Below are positions 1-9,146 of a DNA stretch of 64,000 bases, piece by piece. Source of the DNA: Nostoc sp. PCC 7107 (GTDB lineage: Bacteria; Cyanobacteriota; Cyanobacteriia; Cyanobacteriales; Nostocaceae); NCBI RefSeq assembly GCF_000316625.1, contig NC_019676.1:1785001-1849000 (forward strand), in the 5' to 3' direction. The number at the start of each line of letters is the position of its first letter. Within the stretch, counting starts at the first letter, position 1. A model generated the notes under the pieces. That model was not told where the DNA came from and ran no database searches. It was given only the letters and a program-made list of their open reading frames with translations. A program made the translations under genes and the position numbers.

Positions 1-220
1 GCGGCTGAATTCATAGTCTCGGTGTTTAAAAGACCCTAACATACATAGAAACAACCTGTACGACGGTAGGTATTGGCTTTGTGTGCTTTGCGGATAAGCT
101 AAACACAGGTCTATCCTGCAATCAGGATATGGCTGATTTTATTATTCCCACTTTGGATGGAGTTCTTCACACCTTGACCTGCTGTGATTGCCGTTACTTA
201 AAAGTCGTTGACAAGTCATT

Positions 221-703
221 ATGGATTTAGAAACACAAATTCAATTGCTGATCGACAATGCACCCCGCGATGGTATTTCACCACATCTTATTGCAGCAAT
301 TGTTCCTGCTTTTCGCGCGATCGCTCAACAATTACGCCACTCCCAGTACTATATTCTCCAAAAGGAGGGAAGCTGGGTCTTAACTACATTGAGCCACCGT
401 GCAGATCCAAGTTTGGAGAAGCAGGTGATTTACGCTTTTTCTACCATACAGGATGTTTCCCTAATTTCATCTGCTGGGCGAGACCCTCAAGTGGTGGCCA
501 CACCCATTGCTGTCACCCATATTTTGTTCCAATTAATCGCCCTGGCACCCGTAGACAGCATAGTTTTTTTAGAAACACCGGGTACACTGAATCATGCTTT
601 TGAAGTGCAGCGTTCTCAGTTAGAAAAAACCATTCAAAAACACCTAAAACAAATGCTGAAGCCACAACAGCAGTCGAGACAGATACCACCTGACATTGCC
701 TAA
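221..703 (+). CDS. Conserved hypothetical protein, 160 aa
   Basis: I do not recognise a named family. The protein is soluble, with no signal peptide or membrane segment. It starts with a helix-rich stretch (MDLETQIQLLIDNAP), has a central mixed alpha/beta part, and ends in a basic, Gln/Lys-rich tail from about residue 133. Codon use resembles the neighbours and HIP1-like GCGATCGC sequence lies inside the gene, which supports a native coding gene. The longest competing frame on the same strand (208-603) is a shadow. It lies convergent to sds and is followed by a hairpin. From memory, cyanobacteria carry a conserved protein at this position near sds; no function can be assigned. Confidence 0.75.
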   Translation: MDLETQIQLLIDNAPRDGISPHLIAAIVPAFRAIAQQLRHSQYYILQKEGSWVLTTLSHRADPSLEKQVIYAFSTIQDVSLISSAGRDPQVVATPIAVTHILFQLIALAPVDSIVFLETPGTLNHAFEVQRSQLEKTIQKHLKQMLKPQQQSRQIPPDIA

Positions 704-706
704 AAA

Positions 707-745
707 AAATTGGGAGTGAGGATTCTTCGGATACACTCCAAATTT
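707..745 (+). terminator. Hairpin after the 160-aa gene
   Basis: A 12-bp stem with one mismatch (AAATTGGGAGTG paired with CACTCCAAATTT) and a loop containing TTCG begins 4 nt after the stop codon at 701-703. The 3' arm ends in a short T stretch. It lies between two convergent genes, so it may act for both strands. The T-tract is short, so intrinsic termination is likely but not certain. Confidence 0.5.
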
Positions 746-789
746 TCCTACTCCCACCTCCAACATCAAAACTTTACAATCAAAAATTT

Positions 790-1761
790 TTAATAAAGTC
801 GACTCAGCACATATTCAGTGATGTCAATTAAGGCTTGATGTGATTCTGACGGTGGCAAAATTGCTATGTCCTCAGCTGCTAACTTGGCATGATGAGCCGC
901 TAATTCTCTCGCCTGCTGTATGCCTCGACTATCTTGAATTAATGCCAGTGCTTGCTCTAAATCTTCTGCTTGGGCAAACTGGCGTTCAATTAGTACTTCT
1001 AAGTATGGTTTCTCTTCTAGGGCAAATAAAACAGGTGCGGTCAAATTACCGCTTCTGAGGTCAGAACCTGCTGGTTTACCTAAAGTATCTGTAGTACTGG
1101 TGAAATCTAAAATGTCATCTACAACTTGAAATGCTAAACCGAGATTCCGCCCGTAGTTATACAAGTGCTGGGCTGTTTCTGGGCTAACATCACTAAGTAA
1201 TCCTGCAGCTTTGGCACTGTTAGCAATGAGTGAGGCAGTTTTGTAATAGCTCTTTTGTAGGTAAGTTTCTATTGCCAAGCCACTATCAAAGCGGTTCATC
1301 CCTTGCTGAATTTCTCCAGTTGCCAAGTCCATAATTACTTCTGAGAGGAGTTTGACTACCTCCAAATTATCTAAGTTAGCCAAATACCAAGATGATTGAG
1401 CAAAGAGAAAGTCACCTGCGAGTACCGCAATACGATTGCCAAATAGGCTATGAACAGTCGGTACGCCACGGCGCATTTGTGATTCATCTACCACATCATC
1501 ATGCACTAGGCTGGCCGTGTGAATCATCTCTGTGATTTCGGCTAGGCGGCGGTGACGCTGGGTGATATCTTCTTCTAACATTGTCGCCCGCGATATCAGC
1601 AGGACGATCGCGGGTCTGATGCGCTTTCCCCCAGCTCCGAATAAATGTTCGGCGGCTGCAAAAAGAATGGGGTGGCGATTGCCAACTAGCTGCTTGAGGT
1701 TATCGGCTAGTATTTGCAAATCTGCTTCCACAGGGGTAAACAGGGAGGTAGCTGGGGTCAT
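790..1761 (-). CDS. sds: Solanesyl diphosphate synthase (long-chain trans-prenyltransferase)
   Basis: This cytosolic enzyme adds isopentenyl diphosphate units to make the C45 side chain of plastoquinone-9. The 323-aa length is normal for the class. It shows both Asp-rich motifs: DDVVDE (about residue 89) preceded by the conserved HTASLVHDD stretch, and DDILD (about 215), which bind Mg2+-diphosphate, plus the GGKRIRP substrate motif near residue 44. In cyanobacteria the only quinone-chain synthase of this type serves plastoquinone; chain length cannot be read from sequence alone. It is convergent to the 160-aa gene. A long AT-rich spacer lies upstream, so it is probably transcribed alone. Confidence 0.93.
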   Translation of the reverse strand: MTPATSLFTPVEADLQILADNLKQLVGNRHPILFAAAEHLFGAGGKRIRPAIVLLISRATMLEEDITQRHRRLAEITEMIHTASLVHDDVVDESQMRRGVPTVHSLFGNRIAVLAGDFLFAQSSWYLANLDNLEVVKLLSEVIMDLATGEIQQGMNRFDSGLAIETYLQKSYYKTASLIANSAKAAGLLSDVSPETAQHLYNYGRNLGLAFQVVDDILDFTSTTDTLGKPAGSDLRSGNLTAPVLFALEEKPYLEVLIERQFAQAEDLEQALALIQDSRGIQQARELAAHHAKLAAEDIAILPPSESHQALIDITEYVLSRLY

Positions 1762-2976
1762 GGATGGCCGGACTCTGGCTTAGGTTACGAAAGTTTACAT
1801 ATCCTACACTCATTTTAAGATAACCCTGTGCCAGCGCAAAGTTTTGCTGAGAGAATCCTTGCTTCTTGGCTGTTATCTGAATTATTGGGAATGACTGATA
1901 TCTCCCCGCTGTCAAGGCTAACAGGCTATTTTGTTAGTTTTGGCTTTACGCAAAAATTTTTGCAATTTAGCCAGAAATCTGAGAATTCAGACTAATTTTA
2001 TGAATGAGTGCCACTGAATCTTGAACAAAGACTGAATAGCACTTGTGATTGTCTCCAAAAATGTGATGAATCGCTATCCTATTCATCATCATTTCTCTAA
2101 TGGTTGATCTAGAGATGGTTCTGTATGGGTAGTTTGTGTTTTTTTAACCAAAAATTGTCTAGTTCTTTCAGTAGCCTAAGTATATATACAAGTATAAGAA
2201 AATCATATTTTTTCGCTGGCTAATTCAGTAAGCATAATTTTGTAAATATATCTTTGATTTTTACTATAAATTTATATTTAACATTACCTGTTGTAAGTAA
2301 TAATAACTACATTGGTAGGATATTGAGCTTTTTTTATGTATGATCAAATGAAACACAAACAATATTTTTAATCAAAGAAAAATTCGTTTCATCCGTGAAT
2401 TTAGCCTTTCAGAAAATTCAAAATTTAGCCTCAAGATTGGCTTAAAAGTCAGGTTGGTTGTGTTACGCTAAAATGTAGGGATTTTAAATTTTTCAGGTAT
2501 TGACAATGTACGGGTAAAGCACTTTTGGGTGATATTACCTGGAAGTTGTTTTAAATCCAGAATAGCTAATTGCCAACAAAATAAAACCAAGAGAATTATT
2601 TCTTGTAATTTTGTAGTGGCAGATAAACTTCTTGGGATGGAGTTAGGCGGTATCCTTACAGGAGATCGCTTTCGGCTTGCAGCTTGCGCTGATAGTCGTG
2701 GTATATCCTACCACAGAAGTATGAAAAACAATAATGCAGACTAAGTAAACTGCTGAGGAGCGCAGTTAATTATGCTATTTTGCAAATTAACTGTTGTGGT
2801 ATGTGTTGTCTGCAAATAAAGTCAATTAAATAGTTCCGTTGGTTTACCGAAGAGGGTTATAAATCTACGGCAAATTTAGCATAGCAAACTACGGCTATCA
2901 AGAATTTTCTTGCATGGTTGAAGTTCTACGTGTTGTATGAAATTGGATATTTTTTGAGAAAAAAGCTGGTAGAACA
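1762..2976. other. Long AT-rich intergenic region, no supported gene
   Basis: This 1.2-kb spacer separates sds from a small membrane-protein gene. The open frames inside it, such as 71 codons at 2529-2744, have no recognisable protein features. Two small hairpins are visible: GTGGTA/TACCAC at 2698-2714, and CAGTTAATT/AATTAACTG at 2763-2793. The promoter of sds should lie in the first few hundred bases. An unannotated small RNA is possible but nothing specific supports one. Confidence 0.4.
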
Positions 2977-3174
2977 ATGATTTACGCTAATATGCCTATG
3001 ATGATTTTTATTTTAGCTGCTGGGTATTTATTCACAGTGTATCTATTATTAGCACTAGCAAAGCGCAGCGGTCAAAAATCTGTTTATTATGATTCTCTAT
3101 CAACAAAGCGTAATAAACATCTACAGGACGTATCCATAACATCACAGGTAACTGAGGTGGTTAATAGTCAATAG
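2977..3174 (+). CDS. Putative small single-span membrane protein, 65 aa
   Basis: Residues about 6-28 form one strongly hydrophobic span (MMIFILAAGYLFTVYLLLAL) followed by a positive cluster (AKRSGQKS), which predicts an N-out, C-in single-pass protein. The remaining 35 residues are polar and unrecognised. The start ATG has only a weak upstream ribosome site (AAAAAGCTGG). The last codons fall inside a heptamer repeat, so the C-terminus may have been altered by repeat insertion. It could be a conserved small cyanobacterial protein or a chance frame; the hydrophobic span makes the former more likely. Confidence 0.5.
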   Translation: MIYANMPMMIFILAAGYLFTVYLLLALAKRSGQKSVYYDSLSTKRNKHLQDVSITSQVTEVVNSQ

Positions 3175-3229
3175 TCAAGAAATTTTGATATTTAAGCAAA
3201 ATGTGACCTTTAATACTTGACTATTGACT
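3166..3229. repeat. Inverted AGTCAAT heptamer repeat
   Basis: AGTCAATAGTCAAG at 3166-3179 is perfectly complementary to CTTGACTATTGACT at 3216-3229 across a 36-nt loop. It sits between the convergent small membrane gene and murI, and contains the stop codon of the former. The same heptamer forms a tighter hairpin after ribD (19284-19321), so this is a dispersed repeat. Confidence 0.7.
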
Positions 3230-3242
3230 CAATAAAAACTTA

Positions 3243-4106
3243 TTAAAGTTGGGATACTACTGTACTATTTAAGTCTACGACTTCGACCATTGGAGTATGA
3301 CCTAGCCACTGAACTGAGGACTGAGCAAATTGTTGTGGACAACCGCTGACGATAAAGCGAGTTGGTAACGGTGGGTGGGTATTAGTTAAGCCCAGCAACT
3401 CTAAATCTTGGTTACAAGCAGCTGTGACATGAACAGCGGGGTCAACTAATTTGACATGAGATGGAAGAAGCGATCGCAATACTGGTGCCAGATGGGGATA
3501 ATGAGTACAGCCGTATACTAAAGTATCAATTTCTTGCTGAAGTAAAGGCTCTAAATAAGAGCGTGCTACCTCAGTAGTGTAAGGGTCGTGGATGCGATTC
3601 TGCTCAATTAACGGGACAAACTCTGGACAGCCAACTTGCCAGACTTGTACTTCTGGGTCAATTTCCAAAATCGCTTGCTTATAAGCATTACTTTTAGCTG
3701 TTGCGGGGGTAGCAATTACACCAATGCGCTTACCTTGCTGCACAGCGGCTTTAGCACCTGGGAGAATTACGCCCAAGATGGGGATATTAAATTCTTGGCG
3801 GACAATTTCTAAGGCGAGGGCAGAACTGGTGTTACAAGCCATCACCACCATTTTGACTTTCTGCTGCTGCATCCAGCAGAGAATTTCGCGCACAAACTGA
3901 AGAATTTCCGCTTGGGAACGGATACCGTAGGGCAGTCTTGCTGTATCACCAAAATAAATAATCGATTCATTTGGTAGTTGGCGGTAAATTTGTCGCAGTA
4001 CCGTCAGCCCACCCACACCACTGTCAAAAACGCCGATAGGGGCGCGTTGAGGTTCTTTATCAGAAAAATCGTAAAGATTACCTTCAAAAATAGAAGATGA
4101 ATACAC
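3243..4106 (-). CDS. murI: Glutamate racemase
   Basis: It converts L-glutamate to D-glutamate for peptidoglycan precursors in the cytosol. At 287 aa it has the usual length. Both catalytic cysteines are present in their motifs: VMACNTSSAL (about residue 90) and VYGCTHYPHL (about residue 198). The N-terminal catalytic Asp/Ser motif is FDSGVGGLTV (about residue 28). About 22 residues precede the family's usual start; the motif PIGVFDSG begins near residue 23, so a shorter start is possible although no better in-frame ATG is evident. It lies downstream of two wall amidases on the same strand, a wall-metabolism grouping. Confidence 0.95.
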   Translation of the reverse strand: MYSSSIFEGNLYDFSDKEPQRAPIGVFDSGVGGLTVLRQIYRQLPNESIIYFGDTARLPYGIRSQAEILQFVREILCWMQQQKVKMVVMACNTSSALALEIVRQEFNIPILGVILPGAKAAVQQGKRIGVIATPATAKSNAYKQAILEIDPEVQVWQVGCPEFVPLIEQNRIHDPYTTEVARSYLEPLLQQEIDTLVYGCTHYPHLAPVLRSLLPSHVKLVDPAVHVTAACNQDLELLGLTNTHPPLPTRFIVSGCPQQFAQSSVQWLGHTPMVEVVDLNSTVVSQL

Positions 4107-4302
4107 AGGCAGATATTGATTTAGGTTTTGGCATTTAAAATACAGAATTTAGCAGACAATTTGTGAACTGACTACTAAATTCTTTGTGGTTCAGTAGTTC
4201 AGCAAATCAAATTCAGGAGTCAGAATAAGTGTCTGTAGAATTAAAGCGGCTTTCCACACAGTAATTAAAAACTTGTACTATATTTTCAGTGTGGCTGTAT
4301 TC

Positions 4303-6180
4303 TTACCTTTGACGTAAGTACTTGAGAATACCACGAGCGATCGCCTCTGCCATGCGATTTTGATATTCTGGTGAACCTAATCGAGGATTATCTTCCCGAC
4401 CAGTCATATAACCTGTTTCTACCAATATCGAAGGCATAGAACTTTTTCTCAACACATAAAACCTTGCTTTGCGTGTGCCGCGGTCTTTAATGGTAGCAAT
4501 ATCTTCAAGAATAGTTTTACGAACTACGTCAGCTAAAGCATAACCACTATCGTAGTAATATACTTCTAACCCATTCACATCAGGGCGACTATCTACGGAA
4601 TTCGCATGAATACTCACAAATAAACTTGCATTGACACGTTCAGCAATATCTACCCGTCCCTGAAGTTCAACAAAAAAGTCAGCATCTCTGGTGAGAACTG
4701 CTTGTACACCATTGCGTTCCAGAATTGCCGCTACCCGTTTACCAATTGGTAAAATCACATCTTTTTCTAATAATCCACCCAAACCAGGAGCGCCAGAATC
4801 TTTCCCACCATGTCCAGGGTCAATCACAACTATCAGTTTTCCTCTGGGGACTGGGCGTGTTGCTGGTTGAGGATTACCATTTGGGTCTGGTAATTGACCA
4901 TTAGTTGAGGTTAGCGGCGGTAAACCGACGGGTGGCGTAATGGCACGAGAGCGTTGTAATTGTACAGCCAACAACTGATTACTAACTTGGTTGACTTCTC
5001 CAATTTGGACACCCGCAGCTGGTTGAATCAAAATATTGACAGAATCATCTTGGGGTTGCAAACGTACCCGCAAAATGGGACTATTGGCATTAAAAGCAGG
5101 GCCGATAACTCTAGGGGCTAATTGAGAATTGGCGATCGCAATGCGGAATAAACCAGAGGATCTATCCCACCCACCTTTGGCAGATACAGGTCTGTTAGAT
5201 CTGATTAAAAGTTGAGTACCATTATCAGCTAATTCCACTGCTTGAATGATGGCGGGTGAGTCAGTCGCCTCAGAAACGAGATTTGCATCACTATTACCAG
5301 GTAATCTCACAACTCGGTTAGGTATAATTACAAACCCACCAATACTGCTAGTACTTGCCCGCCAGTCAGGACTATTTTTATCCACATACAAAGTCATGCG
5401 GACTGTTGGTTGTCTTGTTTGCAACTGCGAAAATTGAATCCGGTTGACACCATAACGGTTCACAGATAAATCTTGTTGCAACAGGCTAGGAGATAAGGAT
5501 GCACCAGTAATATCGATATTAACTGCACGTTTATCTGAACTCCGATTCACCTGAATTTGCGGACTACCACCATTAGTCCGCACAAAAAAACCATCACCAG
5601 TAACTCGAAAACTTTCTAATTGAGTGACAGCGGCGAGGGTGTTACCAAAAGGTCTGGAATGATTTGATGTTACTGGGTCAGGTTTGACCACAGAGTAGAT
5701 ATTTCTGGAAGGAAATTCGGAATTAGCTGTGGTTTCTAAGGTTTGAGGTTCTGATTGGAGTGAAATATCTGCTGATGATGTTATGGGTGTTGCTGTCGGT
5801 GTGGGTAGTTGTACCAACCAACGACTACCAGTAGTAGGAATAAATTTTACCCCTTGAGGGTCAATAGTATAACCGGGAGCTAATTCTACGACAATTCTGG
5901 CCGTCTGAGGATCAAATTGCCCGACACGAATCGAGCGAACTGCTCCACCTATTGGTTGTGTTAACTGTGGTCTGCCAAAATCTGTATCTGGCAAATCAAT
6001 GACCAGACGAGTGGGATTGAAAATGAGTTGTGCTTTGGGTTGAACAGTCCCCAAAGTATTAAATTCCAAGCGGTTTTGTTTGGCATCAAAGCGCCAAGAC
6101 TCCAGTTTCGCTGCTAAAGCAGGCGATGATAGACAGAAGATAGTTCCAATAGTACCGGTTAGTAACCAGTGTAGTTTCAC
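4303..6180 (-). CDS. amiC2: N-acetylmuramoyl-L-alanine amidase AmiC2 (HcwA-like)
   Basis: This zinc amidase cleaves the peptide from MurNAc in septal peptidoglycan. Its Anabaena/Nostoc homologues drill the septal nanopores needed for cell-cell communication and heterocyst formation. The 625 residues comprise a signal peptide (about 1-23, ending SSPALAA), an AMIN domain (about 25-125), a second AMIN-like domain (about 190-290), a Pro-rich linker near 430-445 and a C-terminal Amidase_3 domain. The zinc and catalytic set is visible: IDPGHGGKDSG, LLEKDVILPIG, FVSIHANS and ILVETGYMTGRED. It is a tandem paralogue of the gene at 6692-8545. The name rests on order relative to Anabaena, recalled from memory. 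Confidence 0.88.
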   Translation of the reverse strand: MKLHWLLTGTIGTIFCLSSPALAAKLESWRFDAKQNRLEFNTLGTVQPKAQLIFNPTRLVIDLPDTDFGRPQLTQPIGGAVRSIRVGQFDPQTARIVVELAPGYTIDPQGVKFIPTTGSRWLVQLPTPTATPITSSADISLQSEPQTLETTANSEFPSRNIYSVVKPDPVTSNHSRPFGNTLAAVTQLESFRVTGDGFFVRTNGGSPQIQVNRSSDKRAVNIDITGASLSPSLLQQDLSVNRYGVNRIQFSQLQTRQPTVRMTLYVDKNSPDWRASTSSIGGFVIIPNRVVRLPGNSDANLVSEATDSPAIIQAVELADNGTQLLIRSNRPVSAKGGWDRSSGLFRIAIANSQLAPRVIGPAFNANSPILRVRLQPQDDSVNILIQPAAGVQIGEVNQVSNQLLAVQLQRSRAITPPVGLPPLTSTNGQLPDPNGNPQPATRPVPRGKLIVVIDPGHGGKDSGAPGLGGLLEKDVILPIGKRVAAILERNGVQAVLTRDADFFVELQGRVDIAERVNASLFVSIHANSVDSRPDVNGLEVYYYDSGYALADVVRKTILEDIATIKDRGTRKARFYVLRKSSMPSILVETGYMTGREDNPRLGSPEYQNRMAEAIARGILKYLRQR

Positions 6181-6691
6181 AGTCGTTTCTCCTAATTCGC
6201 GTTCATAGAAGCCGTCAATATGTCCACGTATCTATTGGTAAATCCTCACACCGTCACCGCCCAACTTAGTTTTAACTCCAGAAGTCTGCATAGTGGACAC
6301 TGCTCATCAGAACTTCCGTAGCAGCCAGCAATTTTGTGCTGGCATTCAAGACAATAAATACTTTCAGTCAATATACGTAAAATCAGTATGGATTAGTTTT
6401 GAGTTATTTGATGGCTGATAATCAATGTACCCAAAAAGTCCTTGCTACTATCAATAGATTCTGGTAATGGTGGTGACACTTAATTTAGCATTTTGAAAAC
6501 AATATGATATTTAAATGTATCTACTCATCATAAAAAATTAGTTCTCACTTTTTTGGGTGAGAACTAGAGATTTTTAACCGTGAGATTACGGGAGAATCTT
6601 GCTTGAGATCAGCAAGATTACTATTAACCAGATATAGCAATTAATTATTCATCGGAGTAGTTAAGTATATTTACTAAAGTTTGACCATGAT
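6181..6691. other. Spacer between the two amidase genes
   Basis: The 511-bp spacer holds a probable terminator for the upstream amidase (6531-6566) and, below it, presumably a separate promoter for amiC2. No gene is visible. The sequence is AT-rich and otherwise featureless to the eye. Confidence 0.5.
6531..6566 (-). terminator. Rho-independent terminator after amiC1
   Basis: On the minus strand a perfect 10-bp stem (TAGTTCTCAC/GTGAGAACTA) with an 8-nt loop is followed by AATTTTTTA. It lies about 125 bp past the amiC1 stop. Its presence implies that amiC1 and amiC2 are at least partly uncoupled in transcription. Confidence 0.75.
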
Positions 6692-8545
6692 TTATCTGCG
6701 TCGGAGATACTGGAGTACACCACGGGCGATCGCTTCTGCCATTTGATTTTGATAAGCTGAAGTGCGTAACTTTGCAATGTCCTCTCGGCCAGTTAAGTAA
6801 CCTGTTTCAACAAGAATCGAAGGCATAGAACTTTTTCGGAGGACGAAAAATCTGGCTCGACGTACACCACGATCCTTGACGTTCAGACTCTGAAGAATGC
6901 TGCTATGGACGCTGCGAGCTAGACTCAAACCACTGTCATAGTAGTAAGTTTCTAAACCACTGACATCTGAACGACCGCCACCTAAAGCATTAGCATGGAT
7001 ACTGACAAAAACATCAGCGTTAGCTTTCTCTGCCAATTGCACTCTTCCTGGAAGAGTCACAAAATAGTCAGAACTCCGCGTCATAATTACCTGCACACCA
7101 TTTTGCTGTAAAATCTCAGCTACCCTTTTACCAATAGGCAGAATAACATCCTTCTCACGCACTCCACCAATTCCAATTGCTCCAGGATCTTTACCGCCAT
7201 GTCCTGGGTCAATGACAACTACAACTCTCCCTCTGGGGGGGATAGGGCGTGTTCCTGGCTGCGGTATGGAACGGGGTTTTTCATTAGGATCTGGTAATTG
7301 ACTTTGCCCTGAAGGAAAAGGTAGTGTGCCTGGAAGTGCCACAAGGCGAGAACCTTGTAGTTGTAATGTTACTTGGTCGTCATTTTGGTTAATTTGCCCA
7401 ATTTGCACTCCAGCCGCAGGTTGAACTAAAATTACCACCGTGTCAGCATCTGGCGTTTGTAGACGTACCCGCAAAATTAGACTATTGGCCTTAAAAGTCG
7501 GGCCTTTAATTCGAGGTGCTAATTTAGCATCATTGATGGTGATGCGATACAAACCAGAGGTTCTATCCCATCCACCCATAGCATTTATAGTTTGGTTAGC
7601 TCTAATGAGTAGTTGCTTACCATCATCAGACAATTCAACAGCTTGAATTGTGGCTGGTTGGTCACTCACAATTCGGCTACCGGGAGGAGAAAATTCTGGT
7701 TGGTTATCAGAAGAGTTATTTCTGGGTAATGTAGCAAACCGATTAGGCAGAACGACCAACCCAGAACCACCACTTCTAGTTGCTCGCCAATCAGGGCTAT
7801 TTTTATCTACACGCAAGGTCATACGGACTGCGGGTGGACTGGTTTGCAGTTGGGTGAATTCTACACGACTGACACCATGTCTGTTAACGCTGAGGTCTCG
7901 CTGTGCCAAATTTGTAGATAAAGTTGCGCCAGATATATCCATAAAAATAGTAGAGCGATCGCGGCTACGATTCACTCTCACTTGGGGATTACCACCATTA
8001 GTCCGCACAAAAAAACCATCTCCTGTAACTTGTAAGCTGTCGATTTGAGTTGTGTTTTGTGTGCTACTAACAACTCTCGGTAATGGCGGTCTCGTGTCTG
8101 AGTCCAGGGTGGTGACTACGTTGTAAACATTATCTGCGGAAGAGTTGACAGGCTCTAGTCTTGGCCTAGGCAATTGTACTGTCCAGCGACTGGGAGTTAT
8201 GCCGACAAATTTTATGCCTTGAGGGTCAAGAGTATAACCAGGAGCCAGTTCCACGACAATGCGGGCTGTTTGAGGTTCAAACTGACCAACACGAATAGCC
8301 CGAACTGCCCCACCGACAGGTTGTGTTAACTGCGGTCTGCCAAAGGTTGTGTCTGGTAAATCAATAACTAGGCGTGTGGGATTAAAAATTAGTTGTGCTT
8401 TGGGTTGAACACCCCCTGAAGTGTTAAATTCCAGGCGGTTTTGCTTGGCATCAAACCGCCAAGATTCTAGTCTGGCCGCCAAAGCTGGCGAGGATAGTAA
8501 GCAGATCATCCCAACCGTACCGGGTAGTAACCAGTGTAATTTCAC
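6692..8545 (-). CDS. amiC1: N-acetylmuramoyl-L-alanine amidase AmiC1
   Basis: This is a paralogue of the adjacent AmiC2 with the same layout: signal peptide (about 1-23), two AMIN/AMIN-like beta domains, a Pro-rich linker (about 415-440) and a C-terminal zinc amidase. Metal and catalytic motifs are IDPGHGGKDPGA, REKDVILPIG, VFVSIHANALGGG and ILVETGYLTGRED. AMIN domains target such enzymes to septal or polar sites in the periplasm. The first 30 residues and the AMIN region are nearly the same in both copies, while the region between AMIN1 and AMIN2 differs in length, as expected of an old tandem duplication. It would act on septal peptidoglycan. Confidence 0.88.
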   Translation of the reverse strand: MKLHWLLPGTVGMICLLSSPALAARLESWRFDAKQNRLEFNTSGGVQPKAQLIFNPTRLVIDLPDTTFGRPQLTQPVGGAVRAIRVGQFEPQTARIVVELAPGYTLDPQGIKFVGITPSRWTVQLPRPRLEPVNSSADNVYNVVTTLDSDTRPPLPRVVSSTQNTTQIDSLQVTGDGFFVRTNGGNPQVRVNRSRDRSTIFMDISGATLSTNLAQRDLSVNRHGVSRVEFTQLQTSPPAVRMTLRVDKNSPDWRATRSGGSGLVVLPNRFATLPRNNSSDNQPEFSPPGSRIVSDQPATIQAVELSDDGKQLLIRANQTINAMGGWDRTSGLYRITINDAKLAPRIKGPTFKANSLILRVRLQTPDADTVVILVQPAAGVQIGQINQNDDQVTLQLQGSRLVALPGTLPFPSGQSQLPDPNEKPRSIPQPGTRPIPPRGRVVVVIDPGHGGKDPGAIGIGGVREKDVILPIGKRVAEILQQNGVQVIMTRSSDYFVTLPGRVQLAEKANADVFVSIHANALGGGRSDVSGLETYYYDSGLSLARSVHSSILQSLNVKDRGVRRARFFVLRKSSMPSILVETGYLTGREDIAKLRTSAYQNQMAEAIARGVLQYLRRR

Positions 8546-9146
8546 AATCCTTTCTCCTGATTCGCATTCATGGAAGTCAATATCTCAAAAATTTGGGTAA
8601 GTTGTTTTTCTGTTACAGAAACTTCGAGATTTGACTTTGGCTTTTTTTGGGTTAAAGAAACAATTAATGGTGTAAATTTTGAACTGCTTACATAGTATGT
8701 AATTTTAATATTGCTGTAATCTCCAACGATAAAGCGAATATGAGAGGCAACACAAATATAACTAAAATTGTGTAATTTTAGTCAATTATGGTAATTTTTT
8801 GACTTCGTTATAAATTTTATTTTGTGTGTTTTGTTGATGGACAAGCAATTTTCTCAGACACAAATGTCAACTCGTTTTAAAAGATGTTGCAATATTGACA
8901 ATTACTAGTTTCTAGCGACTATAAACATATTTAAATGAGGATTAGTAATTAGGTAATATTGCTAACAAATTATTTTATCAAAGCTAATAATCAATAATCA
9001 AAATGATTGAGAAACAACGATATCAGAAGACGCAGATCAAGAAACAGAAGTTTCCTGTAATGAATGAAGGGATTGGAGACCAAGAAAGCACGAAGTAGAT
9101 AATTTTATTTCAACCTAGTTTCTGCCTCGTCCCCAATCCCTCCGTT
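8546..9146. other. 601-bp spacer between amiC1 and the antiporter gene
   Basis: It holds the upstream region of amiC1 and the 3' flank of the antiporter gene. Near the antiporter stop there is an imperfect 12-bp inverted repeat (GGGATTGGAGAC at 9069-9080, GTCCCCAATCCC at 9129-9140) with a 48-nt loop, which could be a repeat relic or a weak terminator. The rest is AT-rich with no supported gene. Confidence 0.45.

Noticed and set aside
2529-2744. 71-codon open frame in the spacer after sds
   Set aside because: No ribosome site, no protein-like pattern, Cys and Arg scatter, and it overlaps small hairpins; it reads as non-coding.
9069-9140. GGGATTGGAGAC/GTCCCCAATCCC inverted repeat as a terminator
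   Set aside because: The 48-nt loop and lack of a T-run make it a poor terminator; more likely a repeat relic.
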